DNA of 64,000 bases from Patescibacteria group bacterium (GTDB lineage Bacteria; Patescibacteria; Paceibacteria; UBA6257; 2-01-FULL-56-20): NCBI GenBank assembly GCA_024654525.1, contig JANLHI010000030.1, positions 62,001 through 126,000 of the forward strand, given 5' to 3'. Of this stretch, positions 7,655 through 14,621 are shown piece by piece. Below the pieces are notes generated by a model that had not been told where the DNA came from, searched no databases, and saw only the letters and a program-made list of their open reading frames with translations. How positions within the stretch are numbered: the first letter of the stretch is position 1; each line of letters opens with the position of its first letter. The translations under genes and the position numbers were made by a program.

Positions 7655-7731
7655 ATTCTAAATAAAAACCCCCTTTTCAGGGGTATGATTAATTGTGGGG
7701 ATATGCTAGCATGTTTGACATATATTGTCAA
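7655..7731 (-). promoter_or_regulatory. Promoter and leader hairpin of the 3D-domain gene
   Basis: On the minus strand there is a TTGACA -35 (7726-7731), a 17-nt spacer and an extended -10 TGC-TAGCAT (-10 at 7703-7708). Transcription starting near 7696 runs into ACCCCTGAAAAGGGGGTTTTTA (about 7666-7686), a terminator-like hairpin ahead of the gene. A second -10 box TAGAAT (7655-7660) follows. The -35 region is also part of a TTTGACA/TGTCAAA inverted repeat. Confidence 0.5.
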
Positions 7732-7810
7732 ATGTTGCGAAATGCGGTTTTTTAGGAAGGAGAAATCGCTTGGAAACTTAAAAGAATGTTCTCTAAGGTA
7801 CAATGTAACG

Positions 7811-8512
7811 ATGATACTCGAGAAAGATATTCCTCAATTGAAAAAAAAATCTTCAAAAATCATTATTGCGCTTCGTAAATTGTTTCCACATACGAAAATT
7901 GCTTTGGAATATGGCAATAATTGGCAACTTCTTGTGGCGGTGGTGCTTTCGGCGCAGTGTACGGATAAAAAAGTGAATGAGGTAACGCCGGCGTTATTTA
8001 AGAAATATCCGCGACTTGAGGACTATGTAAAAGCGGGAAAGACTGTCAAAGGAATAAAGGAATTCGAAAAGAATATCCATTCGTGTGGGTTTTATCGTGC
8101 AAAAACAAAGAGTATTCTTGGTGCGGCAAAAGCAGTGAGGGAGATATTTAATGGAAAACTGCCTCATACTATGAAAGATATGATTACGATTCCTGGTATT
8201 GGCAGGAAAAGCGCGAATGTAATTCTTGGGAATGCATATGGCGTAGTGGAAGGAATTGCGGTAGACACGCACGTCATGCGCTTGTCGCGCGTTTTAGGGC
8301 TGAGTAAAGAAAAGACGCCAGAGAAAATTGAGCAAGATTTAATGAAGATAATTCCCCAAAAGGATTGGTTCGAGGCGACGTATTTGTTGATTGATTATGG
8401 GAGGAAGTATTGTTTTGCGCGACCGCATCAGCACAATCTTTGTCCTCTCTCAAAGGTTCAACCTTACTTGCCCCGTGGCGAAGCTTTACGGGGAATCCGC
8501 AGAAAGGGTTAA
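7811..8512 (+). CDS. nth: Endonuclease III with altered Fe-S ligands and a repeat-derived C-terminus
   Basis: A 233-aa bifunctional glycosylase/AP lyase for oxidised pyrimidines. AQCTDKKVNEVTP, the HhH IPGIGRKSANVILG with catalytic Lys133, and VDTHVMRLSRVLGL with catalytic Asp152 are all present. The [4Fe-4S] motif C-X6-C-X2-C-X5-C reads C201-X6-H208-X2-C211-X5-Q217, so two ligands are changed, and from about residue 216 the protein is encoded by a repeat element. The ATG at 7811 lies exactly 7 nt after a TACAAT box. Upstream in-frame ATGs give an unlikely N-terminus. Confidence 0.9.
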   Translation: MILEKDIPQLKKKSSKIIIALRKLFPHTKIALEYGNNWQLLVAVVLSAQCTDKKVNEVTPALFKKYPRLEDYVKAGKTVKGIKEFEKNIHSCGFYRAKTKSILGAAKAVREIFNGKLPHTMKDMITIPGIGRKSANVILGNAYGVVEGIAVDTHVMRLSRVLGLSKEKTPEKIEQDLMKIIPQKDWFEATYLLIDYGRKYCFARPHQHNLCPLSKVQPYLPRGEALRGIRRKG

Positions 8513-8518
8513 ACCTTG
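8453..8518 (+). repeat. AAGGTT palindromic repeat element at the nth 3' end
   Basis: Begins with AAGGTTCAACCTT (8453-8465) and ends with AAGGGTTAAACCTT (8503-8516), enclosing an inner CCCCGT/ACGGGG inverted repeat. Related AAGGTT-N-AACCTT elements occur in uvrA (12962-13000), before uvrC (16582-16617) and inside uvrC (17524-17558). It supplies the last 17 or so codons of nth, including the stop. Confidence 0.75.
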
Positions 8519-8521
8519 GTG

Positions 8522-8680
8522 ATGCCAAATTCAAATGCAAAGGAGGTAGAAGGGGATGAGAAGCGTCCGGTCCCTGGCGGTGTGGAAACGCCCACATTCA
8601 CATTGTGAGGCCACGTGACGGTACGGAACGGCGCATGCTGGAAGTGCCTGAGTTGCGGCGAGTCCTTGGGATGCAGTTAG
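8522..8680 (+). pseudogene. Decayed C-terminal tail of class II ribonucleotide reductase (nrdJ remnant)
   Basis: In the same frame as nth, directly after its stop, the sequence reads VPGGVETPTFTL-stop-GHVTVRNGACWKCLSCG then ESLGCS and a TAG at 8678-8680. VRNG-x-C-x-K-C-x-x-C-G-x-x-x-GCS is the typical end of B12-dependent ribonucleotide reductases. An in-frame TGA (8606-8608) and the loss of the preceding CxxC pair show decay. No other part of the gene is in the window. The AGGAGGT at 8541-8547 could be chance. Confidence 0.65.
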
Positions 8681-8706
8681 TCATCCTAACATCGAATAAA
8701 TTCACG

Positions 8707-8745
8707 ATTGCCCGTGCGGGGAAAATCTGCTCGGGCAATTTAGTT
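8707..8745 (+). terminator. Terminator after the nrdJ remnant
   Basis: ATTGCCCG pairs with CGGGCAAT across a 17-nt loop, followed by TTAGTTT. Confidence 0.6.
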
Positions 8746-8756
8746 TCATCTTCCTG

Positions 8757-8784
8757 TTGACAGAAAAATATTATTATGTAAAAT
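8757..8784 (+). promoter_or_regulatory. Strong sigma-70-type promoter
   Basis: A perfect TTGACA (8757-8762), a 16-nt spacer and TAAAAT (8779-8784) preceded by TG. Start of transcription is expected near 8791. No convincing gene follows before the terminator at 9199-9230. Confidence 0.7.
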
Positions 8785-8790
8785 ATTATT

Positions 8791-9232
8791 CAGGTTATTA
8801 TCCATCGTGTTGTCGGAGTTGCAGAATAGGTCATCAAAAGCAAAAGCGGACAGCGTTTAGCTGTTGCCGGTCTTGTAGAATAATGACTCAAAAGCATATC
8901 TCTGATAATCACGAAATAGGATAATCCTTTTAACAAATTTCAGAATCCATACGGAATAGGTCATGAAAAGCAAAAGCGCACATTTTCCCATGCGAATTTG
9001 TGGCCGGTCTTGCAGAATAGTGATTAAAAGGTATCTCCACGAGTTGTATGGAGTTGCGGATAGTCGCAGGATTAAACAGCTAAGCCTGGCAGAGGCTGTC
9101 GAAGAGCGAAAAATCTCGGAGACTAAAGAAATCTGCAAGCCTTGGGGGAGGTAAAGTCGAACCCTCTAATGGGAAATCAGTTCCTGTTACGTAATCTCGG
9201 GCGCTTCCATCGGGGAAGCGCTCTTCTCTTTT
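8791..9232 (+). ncRNA. Candidate ~440-nt structured RNA with a duplicated domain
   Basis: Bounded by the promoter at 8757-8784 and a terminator at 9199-9230. Two copies of one domain are visible, about 8820-8895 and 8949-9035. Each has GAATAGGTCAT-x-AAAAGC AAAAGCG, then a hairpin, then GCCGGTCTTG-x-AGAATA. The hairpins differ in sequence (GGACAGC/GCTGTTGCC versus GCACA/TGTGGC) but sit at the same place. A shorter motif TTG-x-(A)GAATA recurs within each copy and near 9050. A 63-aa open frame (8963-9154) overlaps but shows no protein family. I do not recognise a known RNA class. Confidence 0.5.
9199..9232 (+). terminator. Intrinsic terminator
   Basis: GCGCTTCC pairs with GGAAGCGC around a 5-nt loop, extended by two more pairs and followed by TTCTCTTTTCT. 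It ends the candidate RNA. Confidence 0.85.
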
Positions 9233-9252
9233 CTGGGGTATATTTTACTGTG

Positions 9253-9360
9253 ATGGAAAAATTCGAGTTCGCAAACAATATGAAGCTTGCCGGGGACCCT
9301 GTAAAATTCCTCCTGCGGTGGGACAACGGGACAAACCAGCCTAACTATTTCAATGTCTAA
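9253..9360 (+). CDS. 35-aa upstream ORF, partial duplicate of the uvrB start
   Basis: MEKFEFANNMKLAGD closely matches the UvrB N-terminus KFELAKNMKPAGD encoded at 9365 onward, and the DNA matches too (roughly 80 percent by eye over 43 nt). After that the similarity ends and the frame stops at 9358-9360, overlapping the uvrB ATG at 9353. A TATATT box at 9239-9244 sits right before its ATG. It may be a leader ORF coupled to uvrB or just a duplication scar. Confidence 0.45.
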   Translation: MEKFEFANNMKLAGDPVKFLLRWDNGTNQPNYFNV

Positions 9361-11410
9361 TCAAAAATTCGAACTCGCAAAAAATATGAAACCAGCCGGA
9401 GATCAACCGCAAGCTATCGAGAAGCTTGTTTCGGGGTTGGAGAAGGGGTATCAACATCAGACGCTTTTGGGAGTCACCGGGAGTGGAAAGACGTTTACCG
9501 CGGCAAATGTGATTGCGGCGGTGCAAAAACCGACGCTTGTGATTGCGCATAACAAAACACTTGCCGCGCAACTTGCGAACGAATTCAAAGAACTTTTCCC
9601 GAAGAATTCGGTGAATTATTTTGTGTCTTATTACGACTATTATCAACCGGAGGCGTATATTCCTTCGTCCGATACCTATATAGACAAGGAGGCGCTTATT
9701 AATGACGAGATTGATAAACTGCGTCATGCGGCTACCACTGCGCTTCTTACGCGCCGCGACGTGATTGTGGTGGCATCCGTGTCGTGTATTTATGGGCTGG
9801 GAGCGCCCGAGGAATATGCGGCGAATATTTTCCGGTTTAAAGTAGGGGATATAATTGAGCGAAAAGATTTTGCACGGAAGCTTGTGGATCTGCAATTTAC
9901 TCGTACCAATATCAGCGTAAAAAGAGGAACATTCCGCTTGCGTGGAGAAAATTGGGAAATTATGCCTCCGGATCGGGAGATGATTTACAACATTGAAGTG
10001 ACAGGAGGAACTATCTCGGCGATTTATGAAGTGGATCCCGTGGTGGGATTCCGGCATGGAAAAACTCCTGCGCTCGCGGAAGTGATTATTCCTCCCGCAA
10101 AACATTTTATTACCGAAAAACAGGCGCGCGAGCGGGCAATCGGAACAATTCAAGAAGAACTGAAAGTGCAGCTTAAGTATTTCGAAGAGAACAAAAAATT
10201 TCTTGAAGCGGAGCGTCTTGAACGTCGAACGAAGTTTGATGTGGCGATGATGCGTGAGATTGGCTATTGTCATGGTATTGAGAATTATTCACGCCATCTT
10301 TCAGGGCGTGCAATAGGGGAACCGCCAGATACTCTTCTGGATTATTTTTTTACCCGCCGAAGCCTTGGCGAAGGAGGGCCCAAGGATTTTCTTACCATCA
10401 TCGATGAATCTCACATTACCATACCGCAGATTCAAGGGATGTATGCAGGAGATGCATCGCGAAAAAAAACGCTTGTTGAATATGGATTTCGTCTTCCTTC
10501 CGCGGCAGATAATCGTCCTCTTCGATTTTCCGAATTTGATAAACGTGTGGGACAAATAATTTATACCTCTGCAACTCCGGGTCCTTATGAAAAGAAATGT
10601 AGCGCACAAACAGTGGAACAGATAATTCGTCCTACGGGGTTAGTTGATCCGAAGATCACCATTCTTCCCGCGCGGGGACAAGTTGAGGATCTTATTCCGC
10701 GCATTGAGGATCGTGTTGCTCAAAAAGAACGTGTGCTTGTGACTACTCTTACGAAGAAGATGGCCGAAGATCTCTCTGAATATTTGAGTAATAAGGAGAA
10801 AGGAGTTGGGAGTAAGAAAATACAGGTTGCATATCTTCATTCTGATGTAAAAACGCTTGATCGTATACGCATTCTCACTAATCTTCGGAAGGGCTCGGAG
10901 GTAAAGGGGGGGCTTGATGTGTTAGTGGGAGTGAATCTTTTGCGCGAAGGATTGGATCTTCCTGAAGTGTCTCTTGTCGCGATTCTCGATGCCGATAAGG
11001 AAGGGTTTCTTCGGAGTGAAACATCTCTCGTGCAAACCATTGGGCGTGCGGCGCGGAACGTACGAGGAGAGGTGTTAATGTATGCAGACCGTATTACTGG
11101 GTCTATCCATCGTGCGGTGTCTGAAACGGATCGACGTCGGAAAATTCAAATTGCGTACAATAAGAAAAATGGCATTACTCCAAAGACGATTATACGTAAA
11201 ATCGCAAGTATTTTGCCGGAGGAAGTGCTAAAACTTGAGATGAAGCCGATTCCAAAGTCGAAATCTGCGATGGAGAAGCTTTTAAGAGAAAAAGAACGCG
11301 AGATGAGAGAAGCCGCGAAGGAGCTTAATTTTGAATTAGCTGCAATTTTACGGGATGAAATAAAAGTTCTTACAAAAGAAAAAATAAAATTATCCACAGT
11401 GAAGGGCTAG
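9353..11410 (+). CDS. uvrB: Excinuclease ABC subunit B
   Basis: A 685-aa damage-verification helicase of nucleotide excision repair. Walker A is GVTGSGKT (40-47). The beta-hairpin YYDYYQPEAYIPSSDTYI follows, and IIDESHITIPQ is the Walker B region. QTIGRAARN is helicase motif VI, and the C-terminal UVR motif for UvrC binding is at about 640-675. An 11-codon insertion TRRSLGEGGPK (about residues 334-344), absent from normal UvrB where YFP is followed directly by DFL, is encoded by a short repeat. The start is fixed by similarity to the family. Confidence 0.96.
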   Translation: MSNQKFELAKNMKPAGDQPQAIEKLVSGLEKGYQHQTLLGVTGSGKTFTAANVIAAVQKPTLVIAHNKTLAAQLANEFKELFPKNSVNYFVSYYDYYQPEAYIPSSDTYIDKEALINDEIDKLRHAATTALLTRRDVIVVASVSCIYGLGAPEEYAANIFRFKVGDIIERKDFARKLVDLQFTRTNISVKRGTFRLRGENWEIMPPDREMIYNIEVTGGTISAIYEVDPVVGFRHGKTPALAEVIIPPAKHFITEKQARERAIGTIQEELKVQLKYFEENKKFLEAERLERRTKFDVAMMREIGYCHGIENYSRHLSGRAIGEPPDTLLDYFFTRRSLGEGGPKDFLTIIDESHITIPQIQGMYAGDASRKKTLVEYGFRLPSAADNRPLRFSEFDKRVGQIIYTSATPGPYEKKCSAQTVEQIIRPTGLVDPKITILPARGQVEDLIPRIEDRVAQKERVLVTTLTKKMAEDLSEYLSNKEKGVGSKKIQVAYLHSDVKTLDRIRILTNLRKGSEVKGGLDVLVGVNLLREGLDLPEVSLVAILDADKEGFLRSETSLVQTIGRAARNVRGEVLMYADRITGSIHRAVSETDRRRKIQIAYNKKNGITPKTIIRKIASILPEEVLKLEMKPIPKSKSAMEKLLREKEREMREAAKELNFELAAILRDEIKVLTKEKIKLSTVKG
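10352..10384 (+). repeat. In-frame repeat insertion in uvrB (CGCCGAAGCCTTGGCGAAGG type)
   Basis: 33 bp (11 codons) inserted between the conserved YFF and DFLTIIDESH of UvrB. The core is a GCCGAAGCCTTGGC near-palindrome. Read on the other strand it encodes SFAKASAGK, a peptide string I recall from many CPR proteins. Confidence 0.65.
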
Positions 11411-11459
11411 TTATCCCCATTTTTTCTTCATTTATCCACTTGTTCTCAACATTTTCATA

Positions 11460-11490
11460 TTGACTTTTTCTGAGAATGTGAGAGTATTAT
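11460..11490 (+). promoter_or_regulatory. Promoter of the 6S-like RNA
   Basis: TTGACT (11460-11465), a 19-nt spacer and TATTAT (11485-11490). The spacer is slightly long. Confidence 0.45.
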
Positions 11491-11640
11491 AGAGGTTCTA
11501 CGTTCGTGCAAAACTTCCATTCAAGTAATACTTTCACCATCACAATCCAAAGCACGATGTACCCGTGGGTATATCATTGAGGATTACTATTTGTGAAAAC
11601 CGTGGAGCAGTTTGAGTACAAAAACGCAGAACCACTATAG
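11491..11640 (+). ncRNA. 6S-like RNA (long hairpin with central bubble)
   Basis: The ~150-nt region folds by eye into one long hairpin. The terminal stem is GGTTCT-A-CGTT (11494-11504) with AACG-C-AGAACC (11623-11633). The second stem is GTGC/AAACT/CC (11506-11518) with GG/AGTTT/GAGTAC (11604-11619). An unpaired central region follows. The upper stems are AATCC/GGATT (11544-11548/11581-11585) and GATGTACC/GGTATATC (11556-11575). This matches the open-promoter mimic of 6S RNA, which binds the sigma-70 holoenzyme. It lies between a promoter and terminators, with no ORF. Confidence 0.5.
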
Positions 11641-11702
11641 AGTTTCCTCACTGGTCGGAGGAAACTCTGCATATTATACATCCGCGTTAGGCGGTTTTTT
11701 TT
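11638..11702 (+). terminator. Two hairpins ending the 6S-like transcript
   Basis: First, AGAGTTTCCTC pairs with GAGGAAACTCT (11639-11668). Second, CCGC-GTTAG-GCGG (11682-11694) is followed by eight T residues, a classic terminator. Confidence 0.75.
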
Positions 11703-11790
11703 GTTTTTCAATCCGTGATTGAATCTGATTGATTGCATTGTTCATCATAAGAGGCGCTTTTTTTATAAGTTGCGCTTTCCAGCTGGTCAT
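11674..11790 (-). CDS. Possible 38-aa basic peptide
   Basis: On the minus strand an ATG at 11790 opens 38 codons (MTSWKAQLIKKAPLMMNNAI at the start, then a Gln/Lys-rich helix). A TAGAAT-like -10 box lies shortly upstream. It overlaps the terminator of the 6S-like RNA on the other strand. Support is weak and I know no homolog. The rest of 11703-11918 shows only T-rich and C-rich tracts and no other gene. Confidence 0.22.
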   Translation of the reverse strand: MTSWKAQLIKKAPLMMNNAINQIQSRIEKQKKPPNADV

Positions 11791-11918
11791 GAGGATAATT
11801 CTATTCTATACTTGCCTTCATACCCCCTATGTCGTAAGGAAGGGGGCAATTTCTATGTTATGAAGACTCCCCGTAAAATTTAGTCTTTGGTAGAATCGCG
11901 AGGTGAATAAAATTATAC

Positions 11919-14561
11919 ATGAAGGACAAAATCATTATTCGCGGTGCGCGCGAACATAATCTTAAAAACATCACGCTTGAAATTCCGCGCGATAAAATGA
12001 CCGTGTTTACGGGACTTTCCGGTTCGGGAAAATCGAGTATGGCATTCGATACTATTTTTGCCGAGGGGCAACGACGTTACATTGAGTCGCTTTCCGCATA
12101 TGCTCGGCAGTTCTTGGGACGTCTTGATAAGCCCGATATTGATGATATCGAGGGGCTTTCTCCGGCAATCTCAATTGATCAGAAAAGCCATTCTTCGAAT
12201 CCGCGTTCGACGGTGGCGACAATTACGGAAATTTATGATTATCTTCGTGTGCTTTTTGCGCGCGCAGGGAAACCGCATTGTCCGAAATGCGGAAAAGAAA
12301 TTCAAAAGCTTGCCAATGAAGAAATCGTGGATGTCGCCATTCAAATTTCTAAGGAGAACAACCCTTCGGCAAGTTCAGGGCGCGGATCGGGAAAAAATAT
12401 CGTGATTCTCGCACCTGTGGTGCGGGGGCGAAAGGGGGAGTATTACCAGCTTCTTTATGATTTTTTGAATGCGGGATTTTCCGAGGTGCGCGTGGACGGG
12501 GTATATAAAACACTTCGTGAGCGCGTAGAGTTGAGTCGTTATAAGACGCATTCGATTGATCTTGTGGTGGATCGAATACCCGCGGGGATTGATTTTTCGG
12601 AAAAAGATAATCGTCTTCGACTTGCGGAAGCAATCGAAACCGCACTCAAATACGGTAATGATGTGGTAACGGTAATGACAGATAAAGAAGTTTCGCTCTC
12701 TGCAAAATTTACGTGTCCGAATGATGGATTTTCTTTTCCCGAGATAGAGCCGCGCCTTTTCTCATTCAATAGTCCTTATGGGGCATGTCCACAGTGTCAT
12801 GGGCTTGGTACGGAGGATGTCTGGTCGGAGAAAGTTTGTTCTATGTGCGTGGGTAAGCGTCTTAAAGAAGAAAGTTTAGGCGTGCTTATTGGGGGAAAGA
12901 ATATTGCTTCGGTGGTGAATCTTTCGATTGGCGAAGCATATGAGTTCATAAGTGCACTCGAGAAAGGTTCAACCTTGCCAATGGCAAGGTTGAACCTTTC
13001 GGAGAAGTTTAAAGAAATCGCCGAAGCGCCGCTTCGTGAAATTAAAAATCGGTTGAAGTTTATGCTCGATGTGGGACTTGAATATCTTACGCTTGAACGG
13101 CGTTCGGGAACACTTTCAGGGGGAGAAGCTCAGCGGATACGTCTTGCGTCTCAGGTGGGGTCGCGTCTTGTGGGAACACTCTATATTTTGGATGAACCGA
13201 CCATCGGGCTTCACCAGCGAGACAATGCAAAGCTTATCAAGACACTCCATGATTTGCGTGATTTAGGGAATACAATCGTAGTAGTGGAGCATGATGAGGA
13301 AACCATTCGTGAAAGTGATTATCTTGTAGATTTTGGTCCCGGTGCGGGAATACATGGAGGAAGAATTGTGGCACAGGGCTCAATTTCGGATTTGTTGGTG
13401 CCACGTGGCAGAAATTCAAAATCTACAAAAGGTAAATCTCTGGAAAGTTTCCCAGAGTCACTTACGTTGCAATATCTCCATGGCAAAAAATTTATTGATG
13501 TGCCAAAAGAACGGCGTGGCGTGGGAAAGGGATCAAAATTTATTTCCATAAAAGGCGCAAAAGAAAACAATCTGAAAAATATAGATGTGGAAATTCCCAT
13601 AGGACGTTTTACGGCGATTACCGGAGTTTCCGGTTCCGGAAAATCAAGTCTGGTATATGATGTGCTTTATAAAGAATTGGCAAACCGATGGCACGGATCA
13701 AGTTATAAGGCGGGTGCGCATACGAGTATTACGGGATTGGAGAATTTGAATCGTATGATAAGTATTGATCAATCTGCAATTGGACGCACGCCGCGTTCAA
13801 ATCCTGCAACTTATGTGGGTGCATGGACATTTATCAGAGATCTCTTTGCCGCAACGCCGGACGCGAAGGTGCGCGGCTATAAACCGGGACGGTTTAGTTT
13901 TAACGTTCCCGGAGGACGGTGCGAAAATTGCGAAGGACACGGCACGCTCGCTATTGAAATGCATTTTCTTCCCACGGTCTATGTGCAATGCGATATTTGC
14001 AAAGGCAAACGCTTTGACCGTGAAACGCTTGCAGTGGAATATGGTGGTTCCTCCTCCGCTAAAACTCCGGCGGACAAGAAAAACATATTCGAGATTCTCA
14101 AGATGACGATTGAAGAAGCGGTAAAGTTTTTTGACGACATTCCGTGGCTTGCAGACCGGTTAAAGATATTAGATGAAGTGGGACTCGGGTATTTAGAATT
14201 GGGGCAGTCTGCGACTACCCTCTCCGGCGGCGAAGCCCAACGCGTGAAGCTCGCCTCGGAGCTCGGCAAACGTGATACACGCCGGACGCTCTACTTTCTC
14301 GACGAGCCGACGACAGGCTTGCACTTCGCGGATGTGGATAAACTGCTTCAAGTTTTACAGCGTCTTGTGGATCGCGGGAATACCGTGGTGGTGATTGAAC
14401 ATAACCTTGATGTGATTAAAACCGCCGACTGGGTGATCGACCTTGGTCCCGAAGGAGGAGAGAAGGGTGGCGAGGTTGTCGCCGCTGGCACGCCGGAAGA
14501 GGTCGCGCGCAAGAAGGGGAGCTTCACGGGGGAGTATCTCCGAAGTGTTCTCAAAGGTTGA
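11919..14561 (+). CDS. uvrA: Excinuclease ABC subunit A with three repeat-derived insertions
   Basis: An 880-aa damage-recognition ATPase dimer subunit. It has two ABC modules: Walker A GLSGSGKSS (32-40) and GVSGSGKSS, and signature LSGGEAQR twice. Zinc motifs are CPKC (121-124), CPQC/CSMC (291-310) and CENC/CDIC in the second half. Three in-frame insertions are absent from normal UvrA: PSASSGRGSG (149-158), GSTLPMARLNLS (350-361) and SSSAKTPADK (about 709-718). The start at 11919 gives the conserved KIIIRGAREHNLKNI N-terminus. Confidence 0.96.
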   Translation: MKDKIIIRGAREHNLKNITLEIPRDKMTVFTGLSGSGKSSMAFDTIFAEGQRRYIESLSAYARQFLGRLDKPDIDDIEGLSPAISIDQKSHSSNPRSTVATITEIYDYLRVLFARAGKPHCPKCGKEIQKLANEEIVDVAIQISKENNPSASSGRGSGKNIVILAPVVRGRKGEYYQLLYDFLNAGFSEVRVDGVYKTLRERVELSRYKTHSIDLVVDRIPAGIDFSEKDNRLRLAEAIETALKYGNDVVTVMTDKEVSLSAKFTCPNDGFSFPEIEPRLFSFNSPYGACPQCHGLGTEDVWSEKVCSMCVGKRLKEESLGVLIGGKNIASVVNLSIGEAYEFISALEKGSTLPMARLNLSEKFKEIAEAPLREIKNRLKFMLDVGLEYLTLERRSGTLSGGEAQRIRLASQVGSRLVGTLYILDEPTIGLHQRDNAKLIKTLHDLRDLGNTIVVVEHDEETIRESDYLVDFGPGAGIHGGRIVAQGSISDLLVPRGRNSKSTKGKSLESFPESLTLQYLHGKKFIDVPKERRGVGKGSKFISIKGAKENNLKNIDVEIPIGRFTAITGVSGSGKSSLVYDVLYKELANRWHGSSYKAGAHTSITGLENLNRMISIDQSAIGRTPRSNPATYVGAWTFIRDLFAATPDAKVRGYKPGRFSFNVPGGRCENCEGHGTLAIEMHFLPTVYVQCDICKGKRFDRETLAVEYGGSSSAKTPADKKNIFEILKMTIEEAVKFFDDIPWLADRLKILDEVGLGYLELGQSATTLSGGEAQRVKLASELGKRDTRRTLYFLDEPTTGLHFADVDKLLQVLQRLVDRGNTVVVIEHNLDVIKTADWVIDLGPEGGEKGGEVVAAGTPEEVARKKGSFTGEYLRSVLKG
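12363..12392 (+). repeat. In-frame repeat in uvrA (CCTTCGGC..TCAGGGC type)
   Basis: CCTTCGGCAAGTTCAGGGC encodes part of PSASSGRGSG in UvrA. The same element, CCTTCGGCGGGCTCAGGGC, lies inside recR on the minus strand (34601-34619). Confidence 0.65.
12962..13000 (+). repeat. 39-bp perfect palindrome inserted in uvrA (AAGGTT family)
   Basis: Two perfect 19-nt arms (GAAAGGTTCAACCTTGCCA and its complement) around a single A. The length of 39 bp equals 13 codons, and it encodes about residues 349-361 in a variable loop of UvrA without breaking the frame. Confidence 0.85.
14053..14078 (+). repeat. In-frame repeat in uvrA (TCCGC..GCGGA type)
   Basis: CCTCCGCTAAAACTCCGGCGGACAAG by position 14053-14078, with TCCGC/GCGGA arms, encodes SAKTPADK. 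Normal UvrA runs from the YxGKNI strand directly into the following helix here. Confidence 0.6.
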
Positions 14562-14585
14562 ATCTTGGCATATAAATAGTGAGGG

Positions 14586-14613
14586 TTGACAGGATTTATA
14601 CTAGAAGTAGTAT
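14586..14613 (+). promoter_or_regulatory. Promoter with autoregulatory palindrome of the RelB/YafQ pair
   Basis: TTGACA (14586-14591), a 16-nt spacer and TAGTAT (14608-14613). The -10 box is one arm of the perfect inverted repeat ATACTA-GAAG-TAGTAT (14598-14613), a typical operator for an antitoxin repressor. The ATG is 8 nt further on. Confidence 0.6.
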
Positions 14614-14621
14614 TTCGGTAT

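Noticed and set aside
8606..8608. In-frame TGA in the reductase tail as recoded Gly (as in some CPR groups)
   Set aside because: Many intact genes here end in TGA with 4-bp ATGA overlaps (for example 1252, 52916), so TGA is a stop in this genome.
8963..9154. 63-aa ORF inside the candidate RNA as a protein gene
   Set aside because: It has no SD or adjacent -10 box, no recognisable family, and it spans the repeated RNA domain; an RNA explains the conserved blocks better.
9142..9252. Upstream extension of the 35-aa ORF before uvrB
   Set aside because: It would run through the strong terminator at 9199-9230; only the part from ATG 9253 matches UvrB.
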